Positions 46,126 to 58,226 of a DNA stretch of 64,000 bases are shown here, one piece after another. The DNA lies in contig NZ_AP025463.1 of NCBI RefSeq assembly GCF_024347335.1, positions 3,038,001 through 3,102,000 of the forward strand, written 5' to 3'. Under the pieces are notes generated by a model. That model did not search any database and was not told the DNA's origin. It saw only the letters and a program-made list of their open reading frames with translations. The DNA comes from Vibrio celticus. Lineage in GTDB: Bacteria; Pseudomonadota; Gammaproteobacteria; Enterobacterales; Vibrionaceae. Every line of letters starts with the position of its first letter. Within the stretch, counting starts at the first letter, position 1. The position numbers and the translations under genes are program-made.

Positions 46126-47043
46126 TTACGCTAGAACCATTCCTGGCTCAGCAAATGCAACAGGAGAGCCTACTTCTTCTTCGAATGTTGCCCATTCCCA
46201 AGCTTCTGCGTCAGCAAGTACTGCACGTAGTAGTTGGTTGTTTAGGCCGTGACCTGATTTGTATGCACGGAACTCACCAATAATAGCGTGTCCACACATG
46301 TAAAGGTCACCAATCGCATCCAGTACTTTGTGAGTTACGAACTCATTGTCAAAACGTAGACCTTCTTCATTAAGAATTCGGTATTCGTCTAGAACGATAG
46401 CGTTATCGAAGCTACCGCCAAGTACTAGGTTTTGAGATTGTAGATACTCAATATCGCGCATGAAGCCGAAAGTACGAGCGCGAGAGATTTCTTTCACAAA
46501 GCCTTGTGAAGAGAAATCAAACAACAAACGTTGCTCATCAGATTCAATTGCTGGGTGGTTAAAGTCGATCTCAAAGTCCATACGGAAGCCGTTAAATGGA
46601 ACAAACTCTGCCCACTTATCGCCATCTTCAAAACGGATAGGCTTTTTGATACGAATAAAACGCTTCGCTGCATTCAGTGTTTCTACACCCGCTTGCTGTA
46701 GCAAGTATACAAATGGGCTTGCGCTACCATCCATAATTGGGATCTCAGGAGCATCTACTTCAACAATAATGTTGTCGATGCCCATACCCGCTAGAGCTGC
46801 GTTAAGGTGTTCCACTGTAGAGATACGTACGCCTTCGTCATTAACAAGAGCTGTACATAGCATAGTGTCACGAACTGACGCTGGATCAGCTGGGAAATCT
46901 ACAGGTGGATTTACATCTGTACGACGATAAACAATGCCTGTATTTGCAGCTGCCGGGCGAAGAGTAAGTGTGACTTTACGACCAGAGTGGAGACCCACAC
47001 CAGTTGTTTTCACAATTTCTTTCAGAGTACGTTGTCTGATCAT
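46126..47043 (-). CDS. lpxC: UDP-3-O-acyl-N-acetylglucosamine deacetylase
   Basis: Zinc enzyme for the first committed step of lipid A synthesis, 305 aa, the E. coli length. Zinc ligands His79 ([10 protein letters not shown]), His238 and Asp242 ([10 protein letters not shown]), and the catalytic Asp246 and C-terminal His region ([18 protein letters not shown]) are all in place. It follows ftsZ by 96 nt, the usual end of the dcw cluster in gamma-proteobacteria. In E. coli its level is set by FtsH proteolysis; the C-terminal tail here ends EPGMVLA, close to the E. coli degradation tail. Confidence 0.98.
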   Translation of the reverse strand: MIRQRTLKEIVKTTGVGLHSGRKVTLTLRPAAANTGIVYRRTDVNPPVDFPADPASVRDTMLCTALVNDEGVRISTVEHLNAALAGMGIDNIIVEVDAPEIPIMDGSASPFVYLLQQAGVETLNAAKRFIRIKKPIRFEDGDKWAEFVPFNGFRMDFEIDFNHPAIESDEQRLLFDFSSQGFVKEISRARTFGFMRDIEYLQSQNLVLGGSFDNAIVLDEYRILNEEGLRFDNEFVTHKVLDAIGDLYMCGHAIIGEFRAYKSGHGLNNQLLRAVLADAEAWEWATFEEEVGSPVAFAEPGMVLA

Positions 47044-47139
47044 CTGCTTGCCTCGTTATCAGTGCTACAAATCACGGTCAGTATTTACCGACCGCGAATT
47101 TTACCATTAATTCGACGATAGTCAAATTTTGGGTATTTG

Positions 47140-48369
47140 TTAATCAGCCTGACGTCGTAAGAATGCTGGAATATCTAAGTATCCACTCTCTTTCTCAGCC
47201 TTAGGTGCTGCACTTTGGCTAGCGCCTGTACCTGAAGAAACAGGTGACGTTGTTGGCTGCGGCTTAACTTGAGGTTTAACCTCAGTTTTTTCTTGCAATG
47301 GCTGTGCCACTTTCTCTTCCACTTTTGGTGCAGTTTGAGCCGCTACCTGTGGTTGAGGAGTTGGTGCAACCTTAGCTTTACCACCAGCAACTAAAGTAAT
47401 GTCTGGTTTTTTCTCTGTGCCGATACCTGTTGCTACAACAGTTACACGGATCTCATCCGTCATATCAGGGTCTAGAGAAGTACCGATCACAACTGTTGCG
47501 TTATCAGATGCGAATGCCTTAACTGTATTACCTACTGTTTCGAACTCATCTAGACGCATATCTAGGCCTGCAGTGATGTTCACAAGAACGCCACGCGCGC
47601 CAGCTAGGTCGATGTCTTCTAATAGTGGGCTAGAAATTGCCGTTTCAGCAGCTTCTTCAGCACGGTCTTCACCTTTTGCGATACCGCTACCCATCATTGC
47701 ATGACCCATCTCAGACATTACGGTGCGAACATCCGCGAAATCGACGTTAATCATACCAGGGCGAGTAATTAGCTCAGCGATACCTTGTACAGCGTTTTTA
47801 AGTACATCATTTGCACTTGCGAAAGCTTCTAGCAGAGTTACGCCGCGGCCAAGTACTTTAAGTAGCTTCTCATTTGGAATCGTAATTAAAGAATCCACAT
47901 GTTTAGAAAGCTCTTCAATACCTTGCTCAGCAAACGCTAAACGCTTTTTGCCTTCAAAGCTAAATGGCTTAGTTACAACAGCAACCGTTAGCACACCCAA
48001 CTCTTTCGCAACTTCAGCAATAACTGGAGCAGCACCTGTACCAGTACCACCGCCCATACCAGCTGCGATAAATACCATATCGGCGCCAGTTAGAACTTCT
48101 TTAATTCTTTCTCGATCTTCGAGAGCTGCATCACGGCCTACTTGTGGGTTTGCACCAGCGCCCAAACCTTTAGTGATATCACCACCAATTTGGATCACGC
48201 TGCTCACGCTTGTTTTACGAAGTGCTTGTGCATCAGTGTTAACACTGATGAATTCTACGCCTTCGATTGATTCACGTACCATGTGCTCAACAGCGTTACC
48301 GCCACCGCCACCAACTCCAACGACTTTAATTACTGCATCGTCAGACATTTCCATCATCGGTTCAAACAT
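47140..48369 (-). CDS. ftsZ: Cell division protein FtsZ
   Basis: Tubulin-like GTPase that forms the cytokinetic Z-ring, 409 aa (E. coli 383). The GTP-binding tubulin motif GGGTGTG lies at 106-112 and the N-terminal glycine loop [10 protein letters not shown] at 18-27. A proline- and glutamine-rich linker (about 320-390) is longer than in E. coli, and the C-terminal peptide [11 protein letters not shown] binds FtsA and ZipA. It starts 31 nt after ftsA. Transcripts may also start within ftsA, as in E. coli. Confidence 0.98.
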   Translation of the reverse strand: MFEPMMEMSDDAVIKVVGVGGGGGNAVEHMVRESIEGVEFISVNTDAQALRKTSVSSVIQIGGDITKGLGAGANPQVGRDAALEDRERIKEVLTGADMVFIAAGMGGGTGTGAAPVIAEVAKELGVLTVAVVTKPFSFEGKKRLAFAEQGIEELSKHVDSLITIPNEKLLKVLGRGVTLLEAFASANDVLKNAVQGIAELITRPGMINVDFADVRTVMSEMGHAMMGSGIAKGEDRAEEAAETAISSPLLEDIDLAGARGVLVNITAGLDMRLDEFETVGNTVKAFASDNATVVIGTSLDPDMTDEIRVTVVATGIGTEKKPDITLVAGGKAKVAPTPQPQVAAQTAPKVEEKVAQPLQEKTEVKPQVKPQPTTSPVSSGTGASQSAAPKAEKESGYLDIPAFLRRQAD

Positions 48370-48400
48370 GTGTTATCTCCGTTTTTTCCTGCAACTCAGG

Positions 48401-49669
48401 TTAAAACTCTTTTTGTATCCAATTACGCAATTTGCCAAATAAACCAGACATAGAAGGTGCTGAACGCTTAGGTTCGCTGTAATCACCTTCATCACTGATC
48501 TGACAATCTCTTGCGTAATGAAGTAAACCAACCGCCGTAGAATGATACGGCTCTTTAACATAGTCAGTTAAGCCACTAACTTCTAACGGCTTACCAACTC
48601 GAACTTGATTGCGGAAAACACGTTCCGCACACTCTACCAATCCGTCAATTTGTGCCGCTCCACCAGTGAGAACGACGCCAGCTGCAAGGTGGTGTTTAAT
48701 ACCTTCATCTCGTAGCTGTAATTGAACCGTATCAATAGTTTGGTTAACGAGACCCATAAGTTCAGTGTAACGTGGTTCAATCACTTCCGACAAAGTTTGT
48801 CGTTGCAAACTTCTCGATGGGCGACCACCAACACTTGGGACGTTAACAGAATCATCCTTGCTTACGAGTTCACTCAGAGCGCAACCATGGTTTACTTTTA
48901 TCTCTTCAGCATCGCTCACTGGCGTGCCGAAAGCGAAGGCAATATCACTGGTTACTGCATTTCCTGCGTAGGAAAAGACTTCTGTGTGTCGAAGTGCGCC
49001 GCCAGTCCAAATGGAAATATCCATTGTACCCGCACCGATATCGACCACACACACTCCAAGCTCTCTCTCGTCTTCAGTAATTACCGCATTGCTTGAGGCA
49101 AGTCCTGAAAACACGATTTGTTCTACTGTGAGACCACATCGTTCAACAGCTTTAATAATGTTTCTCGCCATGTCGCTATGGCAAGAAATTAGGTGAACAC
49201 TGACTTCCATTCGAACACCAGATAAGCCAAGTGGGTTCTTAATCCCTTCTTGATAATCAATGGTAAATTCTTGTGGGATCACGTGCAGAATTCTCTGCTC
49301 ATCACCTATTTTAATTGATTTCGCGGTATGGATCGCTCGATCCATATCGTCTTGAGACACCTCTTCATCAGAGATCGTGCCCATGCCTTTTTCAATTCGG
49401 CTTGCGATATGTTTACCCGATAGCGAGATAAATACATTGCTGATTTGGCATTCCGCCATCAACTCTGCTTGATCAATAGCTCGCTGAACCGACTTAACTA
49501 CCGACTCTAGGTCGTTTACACCACCTTTATCCATACCTCTGGATGGGCTTTGCCCAGAACCAATGATATTGATTTGACCATCAGGCAATATTTCACCAAC
49601 CAGAGCTGATATGGTCGCAGTGCCTATATCAAGACCAACGATTATGTTGTCATCTGCGGTCTTAGTCAT
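48401..49669 (-). CDS. ftsA: Cell division protein FtsA
   Basis: Actin-like ATPase that tethers FtsZ to the membrane, 422 aa (E. coli 420). The phosphate-1 loop is IIVGLDIGTATISALVGE near the N-terminus; the adenosine motif VVLTGGAAQIDGL lies near residue 335. The C-terminal amphipathic helix GLFGKLRNWIQKEF is the membrane anchor. Its start overlaps the ftsQ stop by 8 nt, so it is translationally coupled to ftsQ. Confidence 0.97.
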   Translation of the reverse strand: MTKTADDNIIVGLDIGTATISALVGEILPDGQINIIGSGQSPSRGMDKGGVNDLESVVKSVQRAIDQAELMAECQISNVFISLSGKHIASRIEKGMGTISDEEVSQDDMDRAIHTAKSIKIGDEQRILHVIPQEFTIDYQEGIKNPLGLSGVRMEVSVHLISCHSDMARNIIKAVERCGLTVEQIVFSGLASSNAVITEDERELGVCVVDIGAGTMDISIWTGGALRHTEVFSYAGNAVTSDIAFAFGTPVSDAEEIKVNHGCALSELVSKDDSVNVPSVGGRPSRSLQRQTLSEVIEPRYTELMGLVNQTIDTVQLQLRDEGIKHHLAAGVVLTGGAAQIDGLVECAERVFRNQVRVGKPLEVSGLTDYVKEPYHSTAVGLLHYARDCQISDEGDYSEPKRSAPSMSGLFGKLRNWIQKEF

Positions 49670-50450
49670 CTGTGCTCTCTTCTAACTCTTGCTCTGGAAA
49701 CCAGCCTACAGCGGCTCCCGTATCATACCTGAGGTCGATGTAGCTCACTTGATTCGCTTTACTACCAAGTTCGTTGTAAAGCGAAATGAAGCGTTCAACA
49801 CGCTCATCTAAAGAATCTTTACCTAGTTCTAAACGGATACCGTTATCTAGGATTATTTGCCAAGCGCGACGCTCATTGAGAACGAGAGAGGTAACGGTTA
49901 ACCCTAGACTGTTAATCAAAGGGGTTATCTGTCGCCACTTTTCTATCACTTCTTGGCTGGTGCCGTCTGGGCCGTAAAGCTTAACTCTATCACCCTTCAA
50001 CAGGCCGATATCACCATTAAACACCTGACCATCGTCATTCAGCAGCATGTTGCCGTTCCAGATTGCTGCTGCATGGTACTCAGTCAAAAATACTTTTATT
50101 GTGTCTGGCCACTGCTTACGAATGGAGACCACTGAAACCCAAGGTAACGCTTCTAAACTGTCTTGCAACACACCGATGTCTTGCGACATGAAGGTTCCAA
50201 TATGCTCTAGCTCGCTAAAGGCATGTTGAACATCACCAGCGGTTACGTAAGTTAAGTCGCCCTGAAGTACTATTTTGGAGAGAGGCAATCGCTGATCGTC
50301 CCACATCCAAGTTAGTGTGGTATAGAAAAGAAACCCAATGAATAGCAATACCATGACAAAAAAAGACCCGCCTAAGGCGTGTTTCTTGAGCGACGGTAAA
50401 CTGAATAGGTGGCGGTTTTCGCTAAAAGTACTTTCTACCAAAGCCCGCAT
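49662..50450 (-). CDS. ftsQ: Cell division protein FtsQ
   Basis: Bitopic divisome protein, 262 aa, that links early and late division proteins through FtsB and FtsL. A cytoplasmic tail of about 28 residues is followed by one membrane helix (about 29-49), the POTRA domain (about 58-130, beginning LPLSKIVLQGDLTYVTAGDV) and the FtsQ beta domain. AGGGA precedes the ATG. Unlike E. coli, no ddlB gene lies between murC and ftsQ; instead there is a 182-bp gap holding a good promoter. Confidence 0.94.
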   Translation of the reverse strand: MRALVESTFSENRHLFSLPSLKKHALGGSFFVMVLLFIGFLFYTTLTWMWDDQRLPLSKIVLQGDLTYVTAGDVQHAFSELEHIGTFMSQDIGVLQDSLEALPWVSVVSIRKQWPDTIKVFLTEYHAAAIWNGNMLLNDDGQVFNGDIGLLKGDRVKLYGPDGTSQEVIEKWRQITPLINSLGLTVTSLVLNERRAWQIILDNGIRLELGKDSLDERVERFISLYNELGSKANQVSYIDLRYDTGAAVGWFPEQELEESTDD

Positions 50451-50522
50451 TCCCTGTCGTTGGTTCGCAATTCTATTCCCTATCTTCGTAATAGAGGTAA
50501 AAGCACTTACTTTAACCTATGA

Positions 50523-50550
50523 ATTATACTGAGCAAAATCAAACTATCAA
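50523..50550 (-). promoter_or_regulatory. Promoter upstream of ftsQAZ
   Basis: On the minus strand: -35 TTGATA (50550-50545), 16-bp spacer, perfect -10 TATAAT (50528-50523), about 70 nt before ftsQ. It should supply ftsQ-ftsA-ftsZ independently of the upstream dcw transcript. A 10-bp stem without T-tail, GGTCAATCGC/GCGATTGACC (50582-50610), lies between it and murC. Confidence 0.75.
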
Positions 50551-50632
50551 ACGTTGATAATAAGATTTTTGGTCAATTTTAGGTCAATCGCAAGAAGTGA
50601 GCGATTGACCACAGTCTGTAGACAGTATTCTG

Positions 50633-52093
50633 TTACGCGTTCTGCATTTTATTAATGTCTAACTGTAACGATTCCAACTGCTTCGCTACTCGACCAACAT
50701 CGCCTGCACCCTGCGTTAAAACAAGGTCACCGCCTTGAATTACGTTGGCTAAAGTCGATGGCAGTGCGTTGATATCGGCAACAAAGATTGGATCTATCTT
50801 ACCACGCCCACGAATAGTTCGACTTAATGAGCGTCCGTCAGCCCCTGCAATAGGTTTCTCACCTGCAGAATAAACATCTAACAGAATTAGGACATCAACC
50901 TGCTCAAGAACGTTCGCAAAATCATCATACAGATCACGAGTACGGCTATAACGGTGCGGTTGGAAGATCATAACAAGACGTTTATCAGTCCAGCCACTAC
51001 GAGCAGCTTGAATCGTCACATCAACTTCGGTTGGGTGATGACCGTAATCATCGACCAACATTGCCACGCCTTTACCTGTTTCGTACTCACCTAGGTGATC
51101 GAAACGACGACCCGTGCCTTCGGTTCCCGCCATCGCTTTTAGAATCGCTTCATCGCTGATGTCATCTTCTGTTGCAACAGCAATCGCCGCGGATGCATTC
51201 AATGCATTGTGACGACCCGGAATGTTTAACGTGATATCAAGGTTAGCTTTACCTTCACGTACCACCGTGAATTTGCCTTGCTGGCCTTCTTGTACGTAGT
51301 TCTCAATACGAATATCCGCATCTTCTGAGAAACCGTAAGTAATCACCTGGCGACTTACCTGAGGAATAAGCTCACGCACTACTGGATCATCAACACACAT
51401 CACAGCCTGGCCGTAGAATGGTAGGTTGTGTAAGAAATCGATAAACGTCTGCTTTAGCGTTTCAAAATCGCCGCCGTAGGTATCCATATGATCCGCTTCA
51501 ATGTTAGTTACGATACTAACCATTGGTTGCAGATGTAAGAATGAAGCATCACTCTCATCGGCTTCAGCGATAAGAATACGGCTTGAACCTAAACGTGCGT
51601 TAGTGCCAGCACTTTTCACCAAACCACCGTTTACGAAGGTTGGATCTAGGCCTGCTTCCGAGTAAATCTGTGTCACTAGCGCAGTCGTGGTTGTCTTACC
51701 GTGCGTACCTGCCACAGCAATGCCGTGACGAAAACGCATTAGCTCAGCCAGCATTTCTGCACGACGAACGATCGGTGTGCGCGCTTCACGAGCTGCAATA
51801 ATTTCTGGGTTTTCTTCGTTGATAGCGGTTGAAACCACCACCACACTTGCGTCGGCAACGTTACTCGCTTGGTGACCGATATAAACGGTCGCACCCTTGC
51901 TAACTAAACGATCAGTCACTGGGTTTTGAGCAATATCAGAACCCGTGATCTGGTAGCCTTCATTTAGCAAGACTTCAGCAATCCCGCTCATTCCGGCACC
52001 ACCAATACCAATGAAGTGGATAGATTTAACACGGCGCATCTCTGGCACCATTGCACGGATTTGCGCTAAGTCTTGGGTATGTTCAATCGTCAT
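50633..52093 (-). CDS. murC: UDP-N-acetylmuramate--L-alanine ligase
   Basis: Adds L-alanine to UDP-MurNAc, the first peptide step of peptidoglycan precursors, 486 aa (E. coli 491). The UDP-binding N-terminus is [20 protein letters not shown]; the ATP loop is [13 protein letters not shown] near residue 122, followed by [12 protein letters not shown]. The ATG at 52093 is preferred to the TTG one codon upstream. It follows murG by 13 nt. A hairpin without T-run follows its stop. Confidence 0.97.
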   Translation of the reverse strand: MTIEHTQDLAQIRAMVPEMRRVKSIHFIGIGGAGMSGIAEVLLNEGYQITGSDIAQNPVTDRLVSKGATVYIGHQASNVADASVVVVSTAINEENPEIIAAREARTPIVRRAEMLAELMRFRHGIAVAGTHGKTTTTALVTQIYSEAGLDPTFVNGGLVKSAGTNARLGSSRILIAEADESDASFLHLQPMVSIVTNIEADHMDTYGGDFETLKQTFIDFLHNLPFYGQAVMCVDDPVVRELIPQVSRQVITYGFSEDADIRIENYVQEGQQGKFTVVREGKANLDITLNIPGRHNALNASAAIAVATEDDISDEAILKAMAGTEGTGRRFDHLGEYETGKGVAMLVDDYGHHPTEVDVTIQAARSGWTDKRLVMIFQPHRYSRTRDLYDDFANVLEQVDVLILLDVYSAGEKPIAGADGRSLSRTIRGRGKIDPIFVADINALPSTLANVIQGGDLVLTQGAGDVGRVAKQLESLQLDINKMQNA

Positions 52094-52106
52094 CAATTCA
52101 ATCTCA

Positions 52107-53168
52107 TTATTTTGCTAAAGCTTTAATCGCTTCAGCGACGGTCACATCAGCATCAAGCTTGGCGGCTTGACGAGCTTTTGTTGCCATCATTTTTAATTCA
52201 TTTCTATCAAGCTGCGCGATAGTGTTCGCTAGCTTATCAGCCGTTAGTTGAGGCTGTTCAATCATTAACGCTGCGCCACATTCAACTAAATGGTCGGCAT
52301 TCAACGCTTGTTGTCTGTCTTTGTGCATAAACGGAACGAAGATAGATCCGACACCTGCCGCAGACACTTCTGATACGGTTAATGCACCTGAGCGACACAC
52401 TAATAGATCTGCCCACTCATAAGCTTGCGCCACATCATCAATAAATTCAGTCACTTGAACATTATCAACAGAATGTGATTTGTATTGCTCAATAACTTGT
52501 TGTTGATTGTTTTTACCCGCTTGGTGCATCACAGTGAATCCTTCACCAAGCTGCGCCATTGTTACTGGCAAGGTATCGTTTAGGATTTTTGCGCCCTGAC
52601 TGCCGCCCATAACCAAGATGCGGATGTCACCATCTCGCTCAGCCATGCGTTGCTCGGGTTCAGCTAAGGCAACCACATCTTCGCGTACTGGGTTACCCAC
52701 CACTTCTGCGGTAGGGAAAGCACCAGGGAAAGCTTGGAAAACCTTTTTAGCAATCTTAGACAGCCATTGGTTGGTTAAACCTGCCACTGCATTTTGTTCA
52801 TGCAGAACCACTGGAATGCCAGACAACCATGCCGCGATACCACCCGGGCCACTCACGTAACCACCCATGCCAAGCACCACATCAGGTTGCCATGCTTTAA
52901 TGTGTTGTCTTGCTTGAAGTATGGCATTAATAATCTGGAACGGCGCTTTAATTAACTTGCTAATGCCTTGACCACGCAGGCCTTTCACCTTGATGAAGTC
53001 GATCTCAATACCATGCTTTGGTACCAAATCCGCTTCCATTCGGTCTGCCGTTCCTAACCAGCGAATTTCCCAGCCTTGTTGCTGAAGCTTTTTAGCTACC
53101 GCTAACCCTGGGAAAACGTGACCGCCAGTACCACCAGCCATCACTAAAAGTTTTTTGTTTTGTTTCAT
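52107..53168 (-). CDS. murG: UDP-GlcNAc:lipid I GlcNAc transferase
   Basis: Peripheral inner-membrane GT28 glycosyltransferase that converts lipid I to lipid II, 353 aa (E. coli 355). Glycine-rich loops [19 protein letters not shown] (N-terminal domain) and [16 protein letters not shown] (C-terminal domain), with [12 protein letters not shown], define MurG. I take the ATG at 53168; a GTG one codon upstream is possible. It lies 12 nt after ftsW. Confidence 0.97.
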   Translation of the reverse strand: MKQNKKLLVMAGGTGGHVFPGLAVAKKLQQQGWEIRWLGTADRMEADLVPKHGIEIDFIKVKGLRGQGISKLIKAPFQIINAILQARQHIKAWQPDVVLGMGGYVSGPGGIAAWLSGIPVVLHEQNAVAGLTNQWLSKIAKKVFQAFPGAFPTAEVVGNPVREDVVALAEPEQRMAERDGDIRILVMGGSQGAKILNDTLPVTMAQLGEGFTVMHQAGKNNQQQVIEQYKSHSVDNVQVTEFIDDVAQAYEWADLLVCRSGALTVSEVSAAGVGSIFVPFMHKDRQQALNADHLVECGAALMIEQPQLTADKLANTIAQLDRNELKMMATKARQAAKLDADVTVAEAIKALAK

Positions 53169-53180
53169 CACGTTATATTC

Positions 53181-54377
53181 TTATTCTACTAATTCGTTTT
53201 GATTATCGGCTTGTTCTTTTTGTTGCATTCGACATTCGTGATCGATACGCAGCAGCATAGATACCGCCACCGACATCACGATAAGACTTGAACCACCATA
53301 ACTGATCAGCGGCAAGGTTAGACCTTTGGTTGGGACAATGCCTGAAGCTGCACCCACGTTAACAAGCGTCTGAAATGCAAACCAAATACCGATGCCAAAT
53401 GCCAGGTAGCCACTGAATACTTGGTCATTTTCAAAGGCCTTTTTGCCAATAAAAATGGCTTTAAAAACCAAGCTAAAGATGAGTATCAACACCAAGGTCA
53501 CGCCAACAAAACCCAATTCTTCTGCCAGCACAGCAAATACAAAATCGGTGTGCGCTTCGGGTAGGTATTCGAGTTTCTGAATTGAGTTACCGAGCCCTTG
53601 TCCCATCCAATCACCACGGCCAAACGCCATCAATGACTGAGTTAACTGGTAACCACTGCCGAACGGGTCGTTCCAAGGTTCCCAGAATGAGGTAACACGT
53701 CGAACACGATAAGGTTCTATAACAATCAAACCGACGACCGCAGCAATACCTGCCACCATCAAGGCGATGAATTGTGAAAGCTTGGCACCCGCAATGAATA
53801 GCATGCCGAACAGGGTCACTAGCATTACGACCACAGTACCTAAATCGGGCTGGCCAAGCAGCAACACGGCAAAAGCACCGAACACCATGATAGGCTTACC
53901 AAAACCACCGAAGAAGGTTTTTCTGACTTCATCTTGTTTACGAACCAAGTAGCCCGCCATAAAGATAAACAGCGATAACTTGGCGACTTCAGCGGGTTGT
54001 AAGTTAAATAGCCCTAATGGGATCCAACGCGATGCGCCGTTAACCGACTTACCGACGGCTAATACCACAATCAGCAAGAAGAAGGACAAGCCCAGTAGAT
54101 ACATACTGTATTGAAACCAGCGCTGCATCGGGATTTGCAATGTGACGCTAGAGACACCTAACGCCAATACAAGGAAGATGGCATGACGGAACATAAAGTG
54201 AAACGGCTGATCGGTTAAACGAGCACTGATAGGAAACGAAGCCGATGTTACCATCACTAAGCCCGTCAGCATCAGTCCAAGAGCAATCCATACCAATTGA
54301 CGATCGTAAAGCGCCTCTGGTGTGGCACGGTTAAGCCATTGCCAAATAGATTGATTAATCTCTCTCACTCTTTGCAC
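53181..54377 (-). CDS. ftsW: Peptidoglycan glycosyltransferase FtsW (SEDS)
   Basis: SEDS-family polymerase of septal peptidoglycan, which acts with FtsI, 398 aa with about ten membrane helices. The conserved glycan-polymerase segment includes [20 protein letters not shown] with its Glu and the loop [18 protein letters not shown] with the catalytic Asp. The C-terminal [16 protein letters not shown] is a SEDS hallmark. The start is GTG at 54377, with AGGA about 10 nt upstream; a second in-frame GTG three codons later is possible. Confidence 0.96.
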   Translation of the reverse strand: MQRVREINQSIWQWLNRATPEALYDRQLVWIALGLMLTGLVMVTSASFPISARLTDQPFHFMFRHAIFLVLALGVSSVTLQIPMQRWFQYSMYLLGLSFFLLIVVLAVGKSVNGASRWIPLGLFNLQPAEVAKLSLFIFMAGYLVRKQDEVRKTFFGGFGKPIMVFGAFAVLLLGQPDLGTVVVMLVTLFGMLFIAGAKLSQFIALMVAGIAAVVGLIVIEPYRVRRVTSFWEPWNDPFGSGYQLTQSLMAFGRGDWMGQGLGNSIQKLEYLPEAHTDFVFAVLAEELGFVGVTLVLILIFSLVFKAIFIGKKAFENDQVFSGYLAFGIGIWFAFQTLVNVGAASGIVPTKGLTLPLISYGGSSLIVMSVAVSMLLRIDHECRMQQKEQADNQNELVE

Positions 54378-54399
54378 TGAATGTTAGTCCTTCAACACG

Positions 54400-55716
54400 T
54401 TAGGCATACTCATGAGCAAGTTCAGTGAACGCATCACCCCTTGCCATGAAGTTATTAAATTGATCGAAGCTGGCACACGCCGGAGACAACATCACCATAT
54501 CACCAGCCACTAACTGCTTCGAGATACTCTCGATAATGTCACCCATAGTTTCAAACGTCTTAGACGATGGGTGTAACGGAATAAATTGCGCGGCATCTTC
54601 ACCGAAGCAACACAGTTGAACACGCTCTAGCTGTGATAACACAGGTTCAAGCTCACTAAAATCAGCGCCCTTACCTACACCACCCACCAGAAGATACAAG
54701 GTGCCTTGATATTCTAAGCCCGACAGAGCCGCTAATGTACTGGCTACATTGGTTGCTTTCGAGTCGTTAACCCACTTAATAGAACGCTTATCAGCCACCA
54801 CTTGGCAACGATGCGTTAAACCGTTGTAGGCCTTCAGAGCTTCAAGGCTTTTGCTGTAATCAATACCGACTTGTTTAAGCAGTGCTAGCGAGACTAGCGC
54901 ATTTGCCACATTGTGACGTCCAACCAATGTTAAATCTTGAGTAGCAAGTACTGGCTTGCTGTTATCCACCAGCCATTCAGTACCATCAATCGTCGCCACA
55001 CCAAACTCTTGCTCGTCGAGTCCGAATGTCACTAATGGCATACTGTGGTCAGGATAAGTCTCTTTGTCTTCGCGGTTTACAATCGCGTACTGAGCGTTGT
55101 TAAAAATTCTTAATTTGGCGTCACGGTAATCGGCCATGCCTTGATAGCGATCCATATGATCTTCTGACAAGTTCAAAAAGGCCGCCGCTGCAAGGTTTAG
55201 ACTGGATGTTGTCTCTAGCTGAAAGCTTGAAAGCTCAAGGACATATAAATCAGCATCAAGCTCAAGAAGGTCTAAGGCAGGAATACCGATGTTGCCACCA
55301 ACACCAACGTTAAGACCAGCAGCCTTTGCAAGTACACCCGTTAGATCGGTCACCGTGCTCTTGCCATTGGAACCTGTGATAGCCACAACAGGTTTGTCTA
55401 CCGCCCAGCCAAACAGTTCAATATCGCCAACAACCGGAGTTCCCGCCTGAATAACATCTTGTATTTCAGGCGTCGCTAAGGCGATACCTGGGTTAGCAAT
55501 CACCAAATCAGCTTCCGCTAACCATTGGCTATTCCAACTTCCAGAATGCAGTTCTACCGATTCAGGTAAAGATTCCTTTCCTGGTGGTAGCTCTCGAGTA
55601 TCAATCACCTTCACATGAGTATGAGGCTGATATTTTACGAGATGTTTAACGACAGAGAGCCCGGTAATACCGAGCCCCACAACCACTACATTTTGAATAT
55701 TTTGCCAACGTTCCAT
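54400..55716 (-). CDS. murD: UDP-N-acetylmuramoylalanine--D-glutamate ligase
   Basis: Adds D-glutamate to UDP-MurNAc-L-Ala, 438 aa, the same as E. coli. The N-terminal Rossmann motif [16 protein letters not shown], the ATP loop [13 protein letters not shown] near residue 112, and [15 protein letters not shown] in the C-terminal domain are intact. It lies between mraY (57-nt gap) and ftsW (22-nt gap) in the standard dcw order. Confidence 0.97.
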   Translation of the reverse strand: MERWQNIQNVVVVGLGITGLSVVKHLVKYQPHTHVKVIDTRELPPGKESLPESVELHSGSWNSQWLAEADLVIANPGIALATPEIQDVIQAGTPVVGDIELFGWAVDKPVVAITGSNGKSTVTDLTGVLAKAAGLNVGVGGNIGIPALDLLELDADLYVLELSSFQLETTSSLNLAAAAFLNLSEDHMDRYQGMADYRDAKLRIFNNAQYAIVNREDKETYPDHSMPLVTFGLDEQEFGVATIDGTEWLVDNSKPVLATQDLTLVGRHNVANALVSLALLKQVGIDYSKSLEALKAYNGLTHRCQVVADKRSIKWVNDSKATNVASTLAALSGLEYQGTLYLLVGGVGKGADFSELEPVLSQLERVQLCCFGEDAAQFIPLHPSSKTFETMGDIIESISKQLVAGDMVMLSPACASFDQFNNFMARGDAFTELAHEYA

Positions 55717-55773
55717 TTAAACAAGATGCTCTTAATAGTTTTAAAGAGCCTCTAATCAGAGGCTCACATAAGA

Positions 55774-56856
55774 TTAACGAACTTTCAGTGTCGCTAGGCC
55801 AACCAGTACTAATACCATTGAGATGATCCAAAAGCGCACGATTACGCGCGGTTCTGGCCAACCTTTCAGTTCATAGTGGTGGTGAATCGGAGCCATGCGG
55901 AAAATACGCTGACCACGCAATTTGTAAGAGCCCACCTGCAGAATAACTGACAAGGTCTCCATTACAAACACACCGCCCATGATAACCAGTACCAACTCTT
56001 GGCGAACTAACACAGCAATCACACCCAATGCACCGCCCAGTGCTAGTGAGCCAACATCGCCCATGAATACTTGTGCTGGGTAGGTGTTGAACCATAAGAA
56101 GCCAAGCCCAGCACCCACGATAGCAGTACATACAACTACAAGCTCAGAAGTGTATGGGATGTATGGAATGTGTAGATATGCCGCGAAGTTAACGTTACCT
56201 GTCGCCCAAGCAATCACAGCAAAACCAGCAGCAACCATCACTGTTGGCATAATCGCCAAACCATCTAGGCCGTCTGTTAGGTTCACCGCGTTACTGGTAC
56301 CCACAATAACAAAATAAGTCAGTACGATGTACAATAAACCTAATTGTGGCATCACATCTTTAAAGAAAGGCACCACCAGTTGGGTTGCCGCTGTATCGTG
56401 TCCGTGAGCATACAGAGCAAACGCCACAACCAATGCAATAGCCGATTGCCAGAAGTACTTCCAACGAGCGATCAAGCCATCTGTGTTTTTACGAACCACT
56501 TTACGGTAGTCATCAACAAAGCCAACCGCACCGTAACCGCCAAGGACAACCAATACCGCCCAAACGTAAGGGTTAGAAAGATCAGCCCACATTAATACCG
56601 TAATAATAATGGCAGCTAGGATCATCACACCGCCCATGGTTGGTGTACCACGTTTGCTAAAGTGAGATTCAGGGCCGTCATTACGAACAACTTGGCCAAT
56701 TTGTAGCATTTGCAGACGCTCAATTAAACGAGGGCCCATCCACAGCGACAGGCATAAAGCCGTCAAAATACTCGCGATTGCACGAAACGATAGGTATTCG
56801 AACAAACGGAAAAAAGAAAGGTGTGGCTGTAGTAGCTCTGCAAGCCAAATTATCAT
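55774..56856 (-). CDS. mraY: Phospho-MurNAc-pentapeptide transferase
   Basis: Ten-helix inner-membrane enzyme that forms lipid I from UDP-MurNAc-pentapeptide and undecaprenyl phosphate, 360 aa, the E. coli length. Catalytic motifs are [13 protein letters not shown] (the paired Asp near residue 115), [13 protein letters not shown] with its Asp near 193-196, and [15 protein letters not shown] near residue 325. The start overlaps the murF stop by 4 nt (ATGA), so it is coupled to murF. Confidence 0.98.
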   Translation of the reverse strand: MIIWLAELLQPHLSFFRLFEYLSFRAIASILTALCLSLWMGPRLIERLQMLQIGQVVRNDGPESHFSKRGTPTMGGVMILAAIIITVLMWADLSNPYVWAVLVVLGGYGAVGFVDDYRKVVRKNTDGLIARWKYFWQSAIALVVAFALYAHGHDTAATQLVVPFFKDVMPQLGLLYIVLTYFVIVGTSNAVNLTDGLDGLAIMPTVMVAAGFAVIAWATGNVNFAAYLHIPYIPYTSELVVVCTAIVGAGLGFLWFNTYPAQVFMGDVGSLALGGALGVIAVLVRQELVLVIMGGVFVMETLSVILQVGSYKLRGQRIFRMAPIHHHYELKGWPEPRVIVRFWIISMVLVLVGLATLKVR

Positions 56857-58226
56857 GAAAAGTTCTCCTTTAAAGCAGCGGCTATTTTACTCATTCCTGC
56901 ACTATTCGCGCCTTTTACCAACAAGGTATGTGACGCGTTTTCTGGCAAGCATAAGTGCTGCTCTATGTGCGCGATCATCGCTTGATGCGTTGCGAAGTGG
57001 TTACCATTACAGACCTCACTAATCACCTTGGTATCATCACCGTAAGTGAGTACATGCTCAAAAGCGAATGGGGCAGCATATTCACCGACTTGACGGTGAA
57101 GTGCAAGGCTTTCGTCGCCTAATTCAGCCATATTGCCTAAAATCAGCCAACGTCGACCTTTGAAGCTCGACAGCAGTTTGGCTGCCGCCTTCATCGCGGG
57201 TACGCTGGCGTTATAACTGTCATCTATCAGCTTGATATTCTGACTTAATTGTTGAACCTCAACTCGCCCTTTGACAGAGATAAGATTCGCTAAACCATTT
57301 TTTACTTCTTCAAGCGTGGCACCAAACTGAATGCTCAACGCTGCTGCCGCCAACGCATTCGCTACGTTATGCTGACCGATAATGCCAAGCTCAACCGGCA
57401 TAGCGCCTTGCGGCGTTTGCATCTCAAAGCACGCTTCGCCCTGCTCATTAATGCGAATATTCTTAGCAAAGTAATTTGCCGTGCTGTCGCTTTCTGAAAA
57501 TGTCAGTACCGTTTTATCTGCGAGTACTTCATTCCAAAAGTCGCCACCGTTGCTTTCTAAATTAACAATAGCAGTATCACCAGCAGCAAGCCCCTGAAAG
57601 ATTTCACCTTTCGCTTGTTTAACACCATCAATTGAGCCAAAGCCCTCTAGATGCGCGGCAGCAACGTTATTCACTAAGGCCACCTGTGGTTTCACAAGCT
57701 GCGTGGTATAGGCAATTTCACCAATGTGGTTCGCGCCCAGTTCTATCACGGCATAGTCGTCATTGGGTTCACTGCGCAGCAAGGTTAGTGGTACTCCAAT
57801 ATCATTATTGAAGTTACCCGCTGTAAACAGCACTTTGCCACGTTGCTGCAGAATGCTCGCGACCATCTCTTTGACGGTCGTTTTGCCACAGCTTCCTGTT
57901 ATCGCCATGGTTGGCACGTTACATTGTTTGTGGATCCAAGCACTTAGTTGACCTAAAGCAAGTTTAGTGTCTTCAACAACAACTTGAGTAATATTTAGGT
58001 CAAGTTTTCGTTCGACTAACAACGCGCTCGCATTTGCCTCAACCGCTTGATGACAAAAGTCATGCGCATCGAAGCGTTCTCCGACAATAGCCACAAACAA
58101 TGCGCCTTCTTCAACGGTGCGAGTGTCGGTAGAAACGGCATTAATTAAGGCATTGTTTGAGTTACCAGACTCAATCAACTCACCGCTGACAGCTGAACAA
58201 ATCTGTTCGAGTGATACATCAATCAT
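56853..58226 (-). CDS. murF: UDP-MurNAc-tripeptide--D-Ala-D-Ala ligase
   Basis: Adds D-Ala-D-Ala to complete the UDP-MurNAc-pentapeptide, 457 aa (E. coli 452). The ATP-binding loop [14 protein letters not shown] lies near residue 108, with [14 protein letters not shown] and the C-terminal [14 protein letters not shown], all typical of MurF. It shares one base with the murE stop (TAATG) and overlaps mraY by 4 nt. Confidence 0.97.
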   Translation of the reverse strand: MIDVSLEQICSAVSGELIESGNSNNALINAVSTDTRTVEEGALFVAIVGERFDAHDFCHQAVEANASALLVERKLDLNITQVVVEDTKLALGQLSAWIHKQCNVPTMAITGSCGKTTVKEMVASILQQRGKVLFTAGNFNNDIGVPLTLLRSEPNDDYAVIELGANHIGEIAYTTQLVKPQVALVNNVAAAHLEGFGSIDGVKQAKGEIFQGLAAGDTAIVNLESNGGDFWNEVLADKTVLTFSESDSTANYFAKNIRINEQGEACFEMQTPQGAMPVELGIIGQHNVANALAAAALSIQFGATLEEVKNGLANLISVKGRVEVQQLSQNIKLIDDSYNASVPAMKAAAKLLSSFKGRRWLILGNMAELGDESLALHRQVGEYAAPFAFEHVLTYGDDTKVISEVCNGNHFATHQAMIAHIEQHLCLPENASHTLLVKGANSAGMSKIAAALKENFS

